A stretch of 64,000 bases of DNA from Rhodopseudomonas palustris (GTDB lineage: Bacteria > Pseudomonadota > Alphaproteobacteria > Rhizobiales > Xanthobacteraceae), in assembly GCF_034479375.1 (NCBI RefSeq), contig NZ_CP140155.1:1736001-1800000 (forward strand). Direction: 5' to 3'. The notes under the pieces are model-generated. The model worked only from the letters and a program-made list of their open reading frames with translations. It did not search any database and had not been told where the DNA came from. Position numbers and translations under genes: made by a program. The first letter of the stretch is position 1. Every line of letters starts with the position of its first letter. This document shows positions 28,019 through 38,138 of the stretch, piece by piece.

Positions 28019-30043
28019 ATGATGAAGTTCGATCGGATCGGCAACAAGCTTGGGCTTGCCGGCTTACTGGGTGTTGTTTTGAGCGGCGGCATGCTGGTCA
28101 ACCAGATGATGGCCGAGCAGAAGATCACGGCCGCCAACACGCTCGCCGAGCGTCAGCAGTACATCAACGAACACACGCTGGAAGCCAATATCGCCTTGCG
28201 GCGGATGCAACTCGCCGTACGTGACAGCCGGCTGGCGAAGAGCCCGGTCGAACTTGATAAAGCCCTCTTTGCGCTGTCGGAATTGAGCGCGCGCACCAAC
28301 AAGGAGCTCGAAGGGGCGGCCCAGCGCGCCGTGATGCCGGAGAACAAGGCGCGCCTCGAAAAGATCGCCACGCTCGCAAAGGACTACGAGGCCCAGTCGT
28401 TGGCCCAGGGCAAGACCATCAAGCAGATCTTCGACGTCACCGCCCGGCGCAACGAAGCATCGTCCGACTGGCGCAAAACCTTCGACGCCCTGCGGGCTTC
28501 GCCCGCGCTCGCGATGACCAATCGGCTGGACGTGGAAAAGACGCTGTACGAGGCAGATTCGCACTTCAACGCGATGCGCGCCGCGACCTGGCGCTTCGCC
28601 GCGACCGCAGACGAAGCTCAGAAAAGGACCGTCGAACTGCACGCCGGCCAAATGACCGAGGCTTTGGCCCGGCTGCGCAGTCTTTCGACCGAGAAGTCGG
28701 TGACCGCCGCAACCGATCAGCTTTCGGCGATCGCCAAGACGTTTGGCGGCATGACGAACGACGTGCTGAAGCTGGAAGCCGCCCGAACGGAGCAGACAGC
28801 CACCACGCTGGCGATCGCCAACCAGTCGGCCGAGTTGATGCGCGCTGCGGTGGACGCCTCCAGCAAGAACTTCCGCGCTGCCAAGGAGACCGCCGATGCG
28901 GAGCTCGCTTCGGCCAACCGGATCAGCTTCATGGCGGCCGTCGCCGTGATGCTGGCGCTGATCGGCTCGGTGATCTTCACTTTCATCGGCGTCGCCCGTC
29001 CGCTCACCATGCTGAACAACGCGCTCGGCAGGATCGCGGCCGGCGAGGTCAACGCCGATATTCCGGGTGCAAATCGCGGCGACGAGGTCGGCGACATCGC
29101 CAAGACCGTGGTGGTGATCAGCAAGAACGCCGAGCAGAAGGCCCGCGACGAAGCCGAGGCCCAGGCCAAGCAGGAGCAGATCGCCGCGCAGCGCCGCAAG
29201 GCCGACATGATCCAGCTCGCCGACAGCTTCGAAACTGCGATCGGCGAGATCGTCAACACCGTGTCGTCGGCCTCGACCGAACTCGAAGCCTCGGCCTCGA
29301 CGCTGACCTCGACCGCCGAACGCTCGCAGGAACTCGCCACCATGGTGGCGGCGGCGTCCGAGGAAGCCTCAACCAACGTCCAGTCGGTGGCTTCGGCCAC
29401 CGAGGAACTGTCGTCCTCCGTCAACGAGATCAGCCGGCAGGTGCAGGAATCGGCGCGGATGGCCAATGATGCGGTCAACCAGGCGCGCACCACCAACGAT
29501 CGTGTGGGCGAACTGGCGGCGGCGGCGGCCCGGATCGGCGACGTCGTGGAACTGATCAACACCATCGCCGGCCAGACCAACCTGCTGGCGCTCAACGCCA
29601 CCATCGAGGCGGCGCGCGCCGGCGAAGCCGGTCGCGGCTTCGCGGTCGTGGCGTCCGAAGTGAAAGCCCTCGCCGAGCAGACCGCCAAGGCGACCGGCGA
29701 CATCAGCCAGCAGATCTCCAGCATCCAGAGTGCCACCAACGAATCGGTGGGCGCGATCCGAGGCATCAGCGGCACCATCGAGAAGTTGTCCGAGATCGCC
29801 TCCACCATCGCGTCGGCGGTCGAAGAACAGGGCGCCGCGACCCAGGAGATATCGCGCAACGTGCAGCAGGCCTCGCAAGGCACGCAGCAGGTGTCGTCCA
29901 ACATCACCGACGTTCAGCGCGGCGCCACCGAAACCGGCTCGGCGTCCTCGCAGGTTCTGTCCGCGGCCCAGACCTTGTCCAGCGACAGCAATCGGCTCAA
30001 GCACGAGGTCGGTAAGTTCCTGCATACCGTCCGCGCCGCGTAA
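28019..30043 (+). CDS. Methyl-accepting chemotaxis protein, tandem copy 2
   Basis: 674 residues with the same plan as copy 1: TM1 near residues 11-30, periplasmic helical sensor to about 300, TM2 ([19 protein letters not shown]), HAMP, and a signalling coiled coil with [20 protein letters not shown]. The first 60 residues and everything after TM2 match copy 1 almost residue for residue, down to stretches of identical DNA. The sensor domain (about 70-290) has clearly diverged while keeping length and helix layout. This suggests duplication, divergence of ligand specificity, and homogenisation of the signalling part. Promoter-proximal palindromes are present only before this copy. Confidence 0.96.
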   Translation: MMKFDRIGNKLGLAGLLGVVLSGGMLVNQMMAEQKITAANTLAERQQYINEHTLEANIALRRMQLAVRDSRLAKSPVELDKALFALSELSARTNKELEGAAQRAVMPENKARLEKIATLAKDYEAQSLAQGKTIKQIFDVTARRNEASSDWRKTFDALRASPALAMTNRLDVEKTLYEADSHFNAMRAATWRFAATADEAQKRTVELHAGQMTEALARLRSLSTEKSVTAATDQLSAIAKTFGGMTNDVLKLEAARTEQTATTLAIANQSAELMRAAVDASSKNFRAAKETADAELASANRISFMAAVAVMLALIGSVIFTFIGVARPLTMLNNALGRIAAGEVNADIPGANRGDEVGDIAKTVVVISKNAEQKARDEAEAQAKQEQIAAQRRKADMIQLADSFETAIGEIVNTVSSASTELEASASTLTSTAERSQELATMVAAASEEASTNVQSVASATEELSSSVNEISRQVQESARMANDAVNQARTTNDRVGELAAAAARIGDVVELINTIAGQTNLLALNATIEAARAGEAGRGFAVVASEVKALAEQTAKATGDISQQISSIQSATNESVGAIRGISGTIEKLSEIASTIASAVEEQGAATQEISRNVQQASQGTQQVSSNITDVQRGATETGSASSQVLSAAQTLSSDSNRLKHEVGKFLHTVRAA

Positions 30044-30050
30044 CGACGAC

Positions 30051-30081
30051 GGAGCCCGGCTCCGCGTGGGGCCGGGCTTTC
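30051..30081 (+). terminator. Terminator hairpin after chemoreceptor copy 2
   Basis: AGCCCGGC pairs with GCCGGGCT across a short CG-rich loop, followed by TTTCG. It occupies the same relative position as the hairpin after copy 1, as expected if it was duplicated with the gene. Confidence 0.7.
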
Positions 30082-30293
30082 GACCTGCCACATCGAGATC
30101 TCGACGATTGGGCCGTGGAGTCGTGTCGCCATCCGGCACTGACCCGCGGCCTCTTCGTGTTCCCCTGCTCGAACAGCTTTGAAACGCCCAGCAGCGACTT
30201 CGGGTGATCCTGTCGCGTTGACGCCGATCGGCCGGCTTTGGCATAAGTGAGCAGCGCCTCTCAGCGATCGACCGACTGGCGCGGGGGGACGTG

Positions 30294-30644
30294 ATGAGGA
30301 ACGGTCTGTATTCGATCCACGCCGATCTGCTGGACGGCCGCTCCGGCAAGGGCAGCGGCGTCGCGTTGTTCCGAAACGGCAAGATCCACGGCGGCGACGC
30401 GTATCTGTTCTACACCGGCAGCTACGTCACGACCGGTGACACCTTCAAGGGCGAGGTCACGGTCAGCCAGCACACGCCTAGCCCCGATGCAAATCCACTG
30501 TTCGGCGGCCAGAAAGAGCCGGTCGGCATCGGCGTCTCCGGCTCCTTCACCGAGACGTCGGCGGTGATGCAGGGCACGGCGCTGGTCGGCAAATCCAGCC
30601 AGCTATTCAGGGCGACGCTGCGCTGGCTGGCGGAGGCCGACTGA
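30294..30644 (+). CDS. GrlR-like small regulatory-type protein
   Basis: 116 residues. It begins MRNGLYSIHADLLDG and continues GVALFRNGKIHGGDAYLFYTGSY, which is the pattern of the GrlR family (a lipocalin-like small barrel). In attaching-and-effacing enterobacteria GrlR binds and silences the activator GrlA. Many Rhizobiales carry similar stand-alone proteins without a GrlA partner, and their role is unknown. The ATG at 30294 has GGGGGG at about 6 bp; a GTG one codon earlier is possible. No type III secretion genes are near. The assignment is from pattern recognition of the N-terminal half. Confidence 0.65.
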   Translation: MRNGLYSIHADLLDGRSGKGSGVALFRNGKIHGGDAYLFYTGSYVTTGDTFKGEVTVSQHTPSPDANPLFGGQKEPVGIGVSGSFTETSAVMQGTALVGKSSQLFRATLRWLAEAD

Positions 30645-30743
30645 GCCCGCGCAAGCGCCCGCTTCGAGCGCCTACGCGCCGACCGGCTCGCGGGCGCCTG
30701 GCAAGCGACGCGAGCAGGATCACTTCACGCGATGAGGCTCTAT

Positions 30744-30846
30744 AGCGTTTTCGAGCGAAGTGGACGCCGGCTCGCGTGAAGAAAACGCGTCAAAACAAGA
30801 GTCTAGAGCTCCGGTTCTGATACTATCAGAATCGGAAAAGCTCTAG
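30744..30846. repeat. Dispersed intergenic repeat (GCGTTTTCGAGCGAAG family)
   Basis: Begins AGCGTTTTCGAGCGAAGTGG, continues with CGCGTGAAGAAAACGCGTC and ends with an inverted CTAGAGCT...AGCTCTAG pair enclosing CCGGTTCTGATACTATCAGAATCGG. AAACGCGTCAAAACAAGA is a further recognisable block. I recall near-identical elements scattered in Bradyrhizobium and Rhodopseudomonas genomes. A degenerate copy is at 4690-4745. Its last 4 bases overlap the end of the GMC oxidoreductase gene. Confidence 0.8.
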
Positions 30847-32483
30847 GCCCGTTCGGCCTTGATCATATCGGCCGCCTTCTCGGCGATCATGATCACCGGC
30901 GCATTGGTGTTTCCGGTCGTCACCTCCGGCATGATCGAAGCGTCGACGACGCGCAGACCGGCGACGCCGCGGACGCGCAATTGCGGATCGACCACCGCCA
31001 TCTTGTCCGTGCCCATTTTGCAGGTCCCGCACTGGTGGTGATACGACATCACCGCCGAGCGCGCGTAGGCCGCGAGTTGCGCGTCGCTCTGCGCCGCCGG
31101 GCCGGGATAGATCTCGCGCTTGATCCAGGTCTTGAGCGCCGGCTGATCGGCGATCTTGCGCAGCATTTTGATACAGGTCACCAGCGTCTCGACGTCGTAC
31201 TCCGTGGCCAGAACATTGATATCGAGCTCGATGTCGGCGGCGGGATCCGCCGATGTCAGCCGGATCTCGCCACGCGACGTCGGCTTCACGCCGCCGGCGT
31301 TGAAGGTGAAGGCGTTGGCCACGGAGGCGTCCTGTTCGGGCGCGTAGTAAGGCGCGAACAGACCGAGCGGCTGCATATCGGGCTCGGGACGGTCCGGCGA
31401 CGTCTTGGCGAACAGATGGACGTGAAGCGGGGTGACGCCCATGTTGTTCGGCGGCGGCACCGGCTTGGACGCTTCCCACGTCACCGGCAACAGCGTGTGG
31501 TCGTGCAGGTTCTGTCCCACCCCGGGCAGATCGCGCTTGACGGCGATGCCGAGCTTCTCGAGCTGCGCGCGCGGCCCGATGCCGGAGAGCATCAGCACCC
31601 GCGGGCTCTCGATCGCGCCGCCGGACACGACGACCTCACGCGTCGCGGTGACCGTATGCAGGCTCCCCTGCTGCATGTAGGTCACGCCGGTCGCGCGGCC
31701 GCCTTCGATCTCGACCTTGTGCACCCGCGCGTTGGTGATAACCGTCAGGTTCGGACGCTCCAGCGCCGGCCGCAGGAAAGCCACCGCCGTCGATTGCCGC
31801 AGCCCGCCGCGGGTGTTGAGATCGCAGAAGCCGACGCCCATCTGGGTCGCGCCGTTGCAGTCGGGATTGTAGGGATGACCAGCCTGCACCGCCGCTTCCA
31901 TCATCGCCAGATTGACCGGATGCGGACGGACTTCGGAGGTCACGTGCAACGGTCCGCCCGTGGCGTGATACTCGGACGGCTCGCCGTCGTAATCCTCCGA
32001 CTTGAGGAAGTACGGCAGCACGCTCTTCCAGTCCCAGCCCGCATTGCCCCAGCTCGCCCAGCGGTCGTAGTCCGTCGGCGCGCCGCGCACATAGATCATG
32101 CCGTTCAGCGACGACGAGCCGCCGAGCGTCTTGCCGCGTGGCCAGAACAGCCGGCGGTTGTTGGCGTGCTTCTGCGGCGTGGTCCAATACGCCCAGTCGT
32201 AAGGCGAATTCCACAGCTCGATGACGCGGATCGGCGTCGAGATCTTCTCGCTGTCGTCCGGCCCGCCCGCCTCGATCAGCAGCACGCGCGCACCGTTTTC
32301 GGTGAGGCGATTGGCCAGCACGCAACCGGCGCTGCCGGCGCCGCAGATGATGTAGTCGTAGCTCGCATCCAGCGCGTCGGCGGTGTTGATGGAGGCGCCC
32401 GGCAGCCCGCCGGTCGCGGTGAGAACGCCGGCCGCGACGGCGGTGCGGCCGATGAATTGACGGCGGTTCATCTTGCTGGTCAT
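30843..32483 (-). CDS. Tat-exported GMC-family alcohol dehydrogenase
   Basis: 546-residue FAD-dependent GMC oxidoreductase (choline dehydrogenase/alcohol oxidase fold). The N-terminus [21 protein letters not shown] is a twin-arginine signal, so the folded FAD protein is probably sent to the periplasm. Seen: the dinucleotide site [20 protein letters not shown] signature 1 at [18 protein letters not shown], signature 2 near [18 protein letters not shown], and the C-terminal active-site region [13 protein letters not shown] with the catalytic His. It lies 11 bp after the aldehyde dehydrogenase gene, so alcohol to aldehyde to acid conversion by the pair is likely. Substrate unknown. Confidence 0.92.
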   Translation of the reverse strand: MTSKMNRRQFIGRTAVAAGVLTATGGLPGASINTADALDASYDYIICGAGSAGCVLANRLTENGARVLLIEAGGPDDSEKISTPIRVIELWNSPYDWAYWTTPQKHANNRRLFWPRGKTLGGSSSLNGMIYVRGAPTDYDRWASWGNAGWDWKSVLPYFLKSEDYDGEPSEYHATGGPLHVTSEVRPHPVNLAMMEAAVQAGHPYNPDCNGATQMGVGFCDLNTRGGLRQSTAVAFLRPALERPNLTVITNARVHKVEIEGGRATGVTYMQQGSLHTVTATREVVVSGGAIESPRVLMLSGIGPRAQLEKLGIAVKRDLPGVGQNLHDHTLLPVTWEASKPVPPPNNMGVTPLHVHLFAKTSPDRPEPDMQPLGLFAPYYAPEQDASVANAFTFNAGGVKPTSRGEIRLTSADPAADIELDINVLATEYDVETLVTCIKMLRKIADQPALKTWIKREIYPGPAAQSDAQLAAYARSAVMSYHHQCGTCKMGTDKMAVVDPQLRVRGVAGLRVVDASIMPEVTTGNTNAPVIMIAEKAADMIKAERA

Positions 32484-32494
32484 GGCGATGCCCT

Positions 32495-33934
32495 TCAGGA
32501 AATGACGATCTGGAGGTCGGTGTATTCGTGCAGGCCGTCCTGGGCGAACTCGACGCCGAGGCCGGACATCTTGGTGCCGCCGAACGGAGCATCCGGGCGG
32601 ATCATGCCGTGCTGATTGATCCAGACGGTGCCGCATTCGAGACGCGAGGCGATGGCGCGCGCCTTCTGCGGATCACCGGACCACACCGATCCGCCGAGAC
32701 CTGCCGGATTGGCATTGGCCGCGGCGATCACCGCGTCGATATCGGTGTACTTGATGATCGGCAGCACCGGGCCGAACTGCTCCTGATCGACCAGCGGATC
32801 TCCATTCGCGAGATCGGCGATCAGGGTCGGCGGGTAGAACAGCCCCTCGCCCGGCTCTCCGCCGATCAGAACGCGGCCTTTGGCCTTGGTGCTCTCGACC
32901 AACGCCACGACCTTGTCGAACTGCATCTTGTTGGAGATCGGCCCCAGCATGACACCGTCGTCGAGCCCGTTGCCGATGCTCACCTTGGCGACATAAGCGG
33001 TCAGGGCCTCGCACACCGCGTCGTAGACGTCCGCGTGAACATAGAGGCGCTTCAGGGCCGCGCAGGTCTGGCCGGCGTTGATGAACGCGCCCCAGAACAA
33101 GCCTTCGGCGATCGCGGCCGGATCGACGTCGGGCAACACGATGCCGGCATCGTTGCCGCCGAGTTCGAGCGTGAGACGTTTCAACGTATCGGCGGCCGAG
33201 CGCATGATGCTCTGGCCGGTCGGCGTCGAGCCGGTGAACACGATCTTGCGGATGCCGGAATGGGCCGACATCAGCGCGCCGAGCCTGGTGGCGCTGTCGT
33301 CGCCCGTCACGATATTGACGACGCCGGGCGGGAGAACCTCGTTCATCAAAGCGACGAGGCGCAGCGTCGACAGCGGTGTGAACGGCGAGGGTTTGGAGAC
33401 CACGGTGCAGCCGGATCGAATGGCCGGCAGGATATGCCAGACGGCGATCAGCAACGGCCAATTCCACGGGGTGATCGATCCGACCACGCCGAGCGGCTTG
33501 CGGACTTTCTCGACCGTCCCGCCTTCGCCCGAGGCCAGCACCTCGGTGACGAGCGAGAGGCCGGCGGTGTAGCGGCTCCAGCCGACGGCGCCCTGCACTT
33601 CGAACCTGGACCCGATGCCGGCGAGCGGCTTGCCCTGTTCGAGCGTGATGAGGTGCGCAAGCTCCTCGGCATGCGCTTCGATCGTGTCGGCAATGGCGTG
33701 GCATGCGGCAGCGCGGGTCGCGTCGTCCGTCGTCGACCAGCCGGCGAAGGCCTGCGCTGCAGCGGCGACAGCGGCGTCGAGCTCCTCGGCTCCGGCATCC
33801 GGCGCGTAGCCGACGATCTCGCCGGTCGCAGGATTCGACACGGCGAAGCTGCCGCTTGCCACGACCGCCTCTCCGCCGATCAACATCGGAAACAGCGGCT
33901 CGTTGCCCGCGGTTTGCAGGATACGCTGGTTCAT
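32495..33934 (-). CDS. NAD(P)-dependent aldehyde dehydrogenase
   Basis: 479 residues, succinate-semialdehyde/medium-chain-type ALDH superfamily. The catalytic Cys is seen in NAGQTCAALKRLYV, the general-base Glu in LELGGNDAG, the cofactor region in ITPWNWPLLI with FTGSTPTGQSI, and the late EQFGPVLPIIKY. The ATG at 33934 has GGAGGGG just upstream; an in-frame start 15 codons earlier lacks this. It is the first gene of a two-gene unit with the GMC dehydrogenase, downstream on the same strand, with an AraC regulator gene next to them. Confidence 0.94.
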   Translation of the reverse strand: MNQRILQTAGNEPLFPMLIGGEAVVASGSFAVSNPATGEIVGYAPDAGAEELDAAVAAAAQAFAGWSTTDDATRAAACHAIADTIEAHAEELAHLITLEQGKPLAGIGSRFEVQGAVGWSRYTAGLSLVTEVLASGEGGTVEKVRKPLGVVGSITPWNWPLLIAVWHILPAIRSGCTVVSKPSPFTPLSTLRLVALMNEVLPPGVVNIVTGDDSATRLGALMSAHSGIRKIVFTGSTPTGQSIMRSAADTLKRLTLELGGNDAGIVLPDVDPAAIAEGLFWGAFINAGQTCAALKRLYVHADVYDAVCEALTAYVAKVSIGNGLDDGVMLGPISNKMQFDKVVALVESTKAKGRVLIGGEPGEGLFYPPTLIADLANGDPLVDQEQFGPVLPIIKYTDIDAVIAAANANPAGLGGSVWSGDPQKARAIASRLECGTVWINQHGMIRPDAPFGGTKMSGLGVEFAQDGLHEYTDLQIVIS

Positions 33935-34087
33935 GGATTCCCCTCCTCCGGTTCGGAACGCAGGAGAGGTTAGGACCACGTCGCGCCGGCAAACATCGAC
34001 CGAAGCGACCGACGTTTGGGACTAAAGCGACCGGAGACCGGAGAGAGGGCTGCTGCGACGAGCCGAAGACTTGCGGGCAAGCGAACG

Positions 34088-35077
34088 TCAGCGGCGTTCG
34101 CCGGGAGCGGCGCCGAAATGACGGCGATAGGCACGGTAGAAGAACGACAGATCGTTGAAACCCGACGCGTAGGCGATCTCGCCCACCGTCAACTGCGATT
34201 CGCTCAGAATCCGGCGGCGAGCCCGTTCGAGCCGGGTCGAGAGAATCTGTTCTCGCGCGCTGTCACCGTGGCGGGCAAAGCTCCGCTGCAGCTGGCGCGG
34301 ACTGATCGCGAGTTCACGACATATCTGGCCAGCGCCGAAGCCCGGGTCATGGGCCTGCCGCTGGATGATGCAGAGCGCCTGCTCGTACAGGCGATCATGC
34401 GTCTCTCTCGGCACAAGGCCCGAAGCCTTCGAGTCCATCAGCGCGCTGGCCAGCACCGAGAAGAACGCTTCCTCGAGCCGTTCGGAGGTCTCATTGCCGC
34501 GGCCCTCCGGCTCCGGATCGGCAGGAGCGGCATCGGCTGCGCCTGCTGTCGTATGGCTGGTGTGAGCGATCTGCGAGGTCAACCGCTGCAGCAGCACTTT
34601 CAGGGCGATTGCAAAGCCGCTGTCGCCCCGGATCAGGCTCGGGCCATCCAGCAATTTGCCGAACCGGCCAAGTCCGACAGTGCGCGGGATATGAAACGAG
34701 ACCTGCTCGACCTCCCCGCTGGCGAAGCTGAAGCGGCTGGGGCGCGTGGCGTCGCTGACGAAGATATCGTCCGGCCGCAACACAGCAGTGCCGGTGCCCT
34801 GCATCATTTCCGCCTCACCGGAGAATTGCATCGTCAGCACGAAATGGTCGACCGAATCCGAGCGGATATGCGCCGGCGTTCGCTCGACCTGCACACCCGA
34901 CAGGCGGACATAGGCCAGTTCGATCCCGGGCTCGGTCCGGAGCAAACCCGTCCAGGCGGTGAATGGGAAATCGCCGAAAGACGCCGCGCGAACGGCGTAG
35001 CCGCCGCAGACCTGGCGCACACCGGTCTGAAACGAATCCACCGTCCGATGAGGTTGGGGCGAGAAAGCGGCCTGCAT
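34088..35077 (-). CDS. AraC-family transcriptional regulator
   Basis: 329 residues from the ATG at 35077 (GGAG upstream); the ATG at 35113 would add 12. The N-terminal effector half (about 1-200) matches the AraC_binding_2 type, with VERTPAHIRSDSVDHFVLTM. The C-terminal AraC DNA-binding domain (about 225-325) has two helix-turn-helices: ICRELAISPRQLQRSFARHG and VGEIAYASGFNDLSFFYRAY. It is upstream of the aldehyde dehydrogenase/GMC pair on the same strand with a 153-bp gap, so it probably regulates those genes in response to the alcohol or an oxidation product. Confidence 0.93.
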   Translation of the reverse strand: MQAAFSPQPHRTVDSFQTGVRQVCGGYAVRAASFGDFPFTAWTGLLRTEPGIELAYVRLSGVQVERTPAHIRSDSVDHFVLTMQFSGEAEMMQGTGTAVLRPDDIFVSDATRPSRFSFASGEVEQVSFHIPRTVGLGRFGKLLDGPSLIRGDSGFAIALKVLLQRLTSQIAHTSHTTAGAADAAPADPEPEGRGNETSERLEEAFFSVLASALMDSKASGLVPRETHDRLYEQALCIIQRQAHDPGFGAGQICRELAISPRQLQRSFARHGDSAREQILSTRLERARRRILSESQLTVGEIAYASGFNDLSFFYRAYRRHFGAAPGERR

Positions 35078-35227
35078 GCGTCGCTCCGGGCTTCCTGAAC
35101 GTGCCAACCGCATGCAAGCAAGAAACCTGCCAATGCTCCAATGCTTATGGCTTGCACAGCCGCGCTGCCGGCTCAGACGCAGCAGCGTGGCTCAGGCCAG
35201 CCGTGACATGCCGACACGCCGTCCCCC

Positions 35228-37930
35228 TCAGGCCTGCGCGGTCATCGGCTCGTCCACGACGTCGCGCGGCGCGACCCGCGGCAGGATCATCTGGATCCGC
35301 GTGCCGTTGCCCGGAGACGAGTCGAGATCGAGACGGCCGCCGAGCCGGTTGGTGACAATGCTGTAGACGATGTGCAGGCCGAGCCCGGTGCCGCCCTGAT
35401 CCCGCCGGGTGGTGAAGAAAGGATCGAACGCCCGCCGGCGCACATCGAGACTCATGCCGCAACCGTCGTCGGCGTAGAGGATCTCGACATTGTCCTTGCC
35501 GGAAGCGCGGACCTTGATTTCGACCGTGCCGGCGCGGCCGTTCGGGAACGCATGCGCCACCGAATTCAGGAACAGATTGGTCAGCACCTGCCCATACGGG
35601 CCCGGATAGGAGTTCATCGTCAGCCCGGGCTGGCAGTCGACGTCCAGCGTCAGATTGTGCTTGCGCAACCCCGGCCGCAGACTCATCACCACCTGCTCGG
35701 TCAGGTCGCCGAGGTCGAACGGCCGCTGATCCGAGTAGTTGCGGTCGGCCGCGACCTGCTTGAACGACTGGATCAGTTCGGCCGCGCGATTGAGATTGGC
35801 GACGAGCTGAGACGACGCATCGCGACTGGTGGCGAGGAATTCGTTGAGCCGCGAGCGCTTCAGATCGCCGCGCTCGACCTCGGCGGCGAACACCGAGGTC
35901 TTGCGCTCCAGCGCGGAGGCGACCGTCAGGCTGATGCCGACCGGATTGTTGACCTCATGGGCGACGCCGGCGACCAGACGACCGAGGGCGGCGAGCTTCT
36001 CGGCCTCGATCAGCGACTGCTGGGTCTCGCGCAGATTGCGCAGCGCCGCTTCGGCCGCGTCCTTGGCCTTGCGCATTTCGAGCTCGCCGCGCTTGCGTTC
36101 GCCGATATCGAGCGCGACGGTGACGATCCGCTCGATGTTCCCTTCGGCGTCCTTCAGCGGCATCTTGTTGACGAGCCACTGCCGCATCGCGCCGGTCGCG
36201 TCCTGATATTCTTCCTCGTAGAAGCCGAGCCCCTCGCCCGTCTCCAGCACGCGCTTGTCGTTGGCGTCGGTCTTGTGCGAGCCGTAGCGCGACATCAGAT
36301 CGGTCGTGGTGCGGCCGATCGCGTCGTTCGGGTCGATGCCGAAGATGGTCGCCATGTAGCGGTTCATCAGCAGATAGCGCAGCTCGGTGTCCTTGACGTT
36401 GATCACCGCAGGGACGGTGTCGATCACCTGCTGCAGCAGGCGGCGACCTTCCGCGACCGCGGTTTCCGCGCGCTTCTGATCGGTGATGTCGCGGACGGCG
36501 CCTTCGTAGCGGATCACCGCGCCGGTCTCGTCGCGCACCGCGCTGGCGCTGTCGGACAGCCAAAGCACCTCGCCGCTGCGCTTGAAGGCCTGATATTCGA
36601 ACTCGCGCACCATGCCGTCGCGCTGCATCAGCGCGCGATACTCCTCGCGCTTGCGCGGATCGACGTAGATCGAGCGAGCGATGTCGCGGGTGTCGCGCAT
36701 CAGCTCCGCGGCGTCGTCGTAGCCCATCATCCGCGCCAGCGCGGGATTGGCGTTGAGCAGCGCGCCGTCCGGCGTAGTGACGTAAATGCCGTCGATCGAG
36801 CCCTCGAACAGCTTGCGGTAGCTTTCCTCGGCGAGGCGCTGTTCGGCGAGCGCCCGCACCGCGGCTTCGCGCGCAGTGTCGGCCTCCACCAAGGTCCGTC
36901 GGAACACCTCCGCGGCGCGGGCGATGTCGCCGATCTCGTTCTTGAGGTCGATCGCCGGAATCGCAGTGTATTGCCGGCCGGCGGCGAGCTGGCGGATCGC
37001 CGCGGTGATCGCGGTCAGCGGACCGACCGTGCGCCGCACCACGAACGCCGCCGCCATCAGGCCGACGAGCACGCCGGCGGAGCCGAGCACGATGCTCTGC
37101 CACTTGTCCTCGGTGAGCGTCCGGGCGAGATCGCGCGACAGCACCCTGCCCCGCCTTCCGGCGACATCGCGCAGCAACTCGGTGACCCGCCCGATCAACC
37201 GCCCTTCGGTGCCCAGTACGTTGCGCTCGAGCAACGCGATCTCCTGCTCCACCGCGGTGGTCGAGATGATCACGTCGGCATAGTCGCGCACTGCGGTCGC
37301 GGCGGCGGCTTCGCCGATCGGGATCGCGCGCATCCGCTGCGCCGCTTCACCCGCGCCGACCAGATCGCGCGACAGCAGTGCAGCGGCGATCCTGCTGTGC
37401 TCGCCGTGCAGCCTCGCCGCGAGCGAGCGGTCCTGAAGCCCGACGACCACGCCCTCGAACGCCTCGCGCAGCGGCGGAACAGTCGCGATCATCTCCGCCC
37501 GCCGCGGCATCAGAGCCGTGATCCGCTCGAGGCCGTCGCGATAATTGCTCAGCCGCTCGGTGACGCCGTCGATCATCTCGCGCTGATCGGAATCGAGTTC
37601 GAGACGGGTCTTCTTCAGCAGCGCGGTCAGCGTCGAGGCGGCCTCGAACACCCGGCCGGCCGGCTGGGCGCTGGGCTCGCTGACCACCTGGCGCGCCGCG
37701 AAGCGCAGATCGCTCATCCGGCGCTCGATCTCCTCGGCCAGATCCCCGACGCTCTGCAGCCGCTGCAGTTCGGCGAAGGTGGCGTCGATATGCCGGATCG
37801 CCACCACGCTGCCGATGCTGGTCATGGCGATGATGGTCAGCAGCAGCAGGAAGCTGCCGAACGTCATCTGTCCGATCGAAAGCGTGCGCGATCTCACGCT
37901 CTGGATGAACGCTGAAATGGCGTTTGGCAT
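35228..37930 (-). CDS. Membrane PAS-domain sensor histidine kinase
   Basis: 900 residues. TM1 is about 20-45; a helical periplasmic domain (about 46-275) follows; TM2 is about 278-298, then HAMP. The first PAS is about 370-490 (SYRKLFEGSIDGIYVTTPDG) and the second about 500-615 (VPAVINVKDTELRYLLMNRY). The H-box is LGRLVAGVAHEVNNPVGISL, with the acceptor His near 658 and the AHEVNNP form of the large NtrB-like kinase group. The ATPase domain ends with DDGCGM and GGTGLGLHIVYSIV. No receiver domain or response regulator gene adjoins. Upstream is a PQQ dehydrogenase gene, so it may sense its substrate or respiratory state; this is inference. Confidence 0.93.
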   Translation of the reverse strand: MPNAISAFIQSVRSRTLSIGQMTFGSFLLLLTIIAMTSIGSVVAIRHIDATFAELQRLQSVGDLAEEIERRMSDLRFAARQVVSEPSAQPAGRVFEAASTLTALLKKTRLELDSDQREMIDGVTERLSNYRDGLERITALMPRRAEMIATVPPLREAFEGVVVGLQDRSLAARLHGEHSRIAAALLSRDLVGAGEAAQRMRAIPIGEAAAATAVRDYADVIISTTAVEQEIALLERNVLGTEGRLIGRVTELLRDVAGRRGRVLSRDLARTLTEDKWQSIVLGSAGVLVGLMAAAFVVRRTVGPLTAITAAIRQLAAGRQYTAIPAIDLKNEIGDIARAAEVFRRTLVEADTAREAAVRALAEQRLAEESYRKLFEGSIDGIYVTTPDGALLNANPALARMMGYDDAAELMRDTRDIARSIYVDPRKREEYRALMQRDGMVREFEYQAFKRSGEVLWLSDSASAVRDETGAVIRYEGAVRDITDQKRAETAVAEGRRLLQQVIDTVPAVINVKDTELRYLLMNRYMATIFGIDPNDAIGRTTTDLMSRYGSHKTDANDKRVLETGEGLGFYEEEYQDATGAMRQWLVNKMPLKDAEGNIERIVTVALDIGERKRGELEMRKAKDAAEAALRNLRETQQSLIEAEKLAALGRLVAGVAHEVNNPVGISLTVASALERKTSVFAAEVERGDLKRSRLNEFLATSRDASSQLVANLNRAAELIQSFKQVAADRNYSDQRPFDLGDLTEQVVMSLRPGLRKHNLTLDVDCQPGLTMNSYPGPYGQVLTNLFLNSVAHAFPNGRAGTVEIKVRASGKDNVEILYADDGCGMSLDVRRRAFDPFFTTRRDQGGTGLGLHIVYSIVTNRLGGRLDLDSSPGNGTRIQMILPRVAPRDVVDEPMTAQA

Positions 37931-38138
37931 GCTGGCGAAACCGCTGCTCCCGTCGGGGCGTATATCGTCCCACAAATACGCCGCGAAGGGTATAGCGTCC
38001 GTCGGCCGACAACAATGTCCGTCGGCGGGCCTGCTGCGACGGCCCGCCGGACTGGTCGCTTTTCGTCGCCCCCGCCCTCACGGACGGGGGCAGATCATGG
38101 CCGAGCCTTCGCGGGAACTCGCTGTGCTCGGCGCGGCG

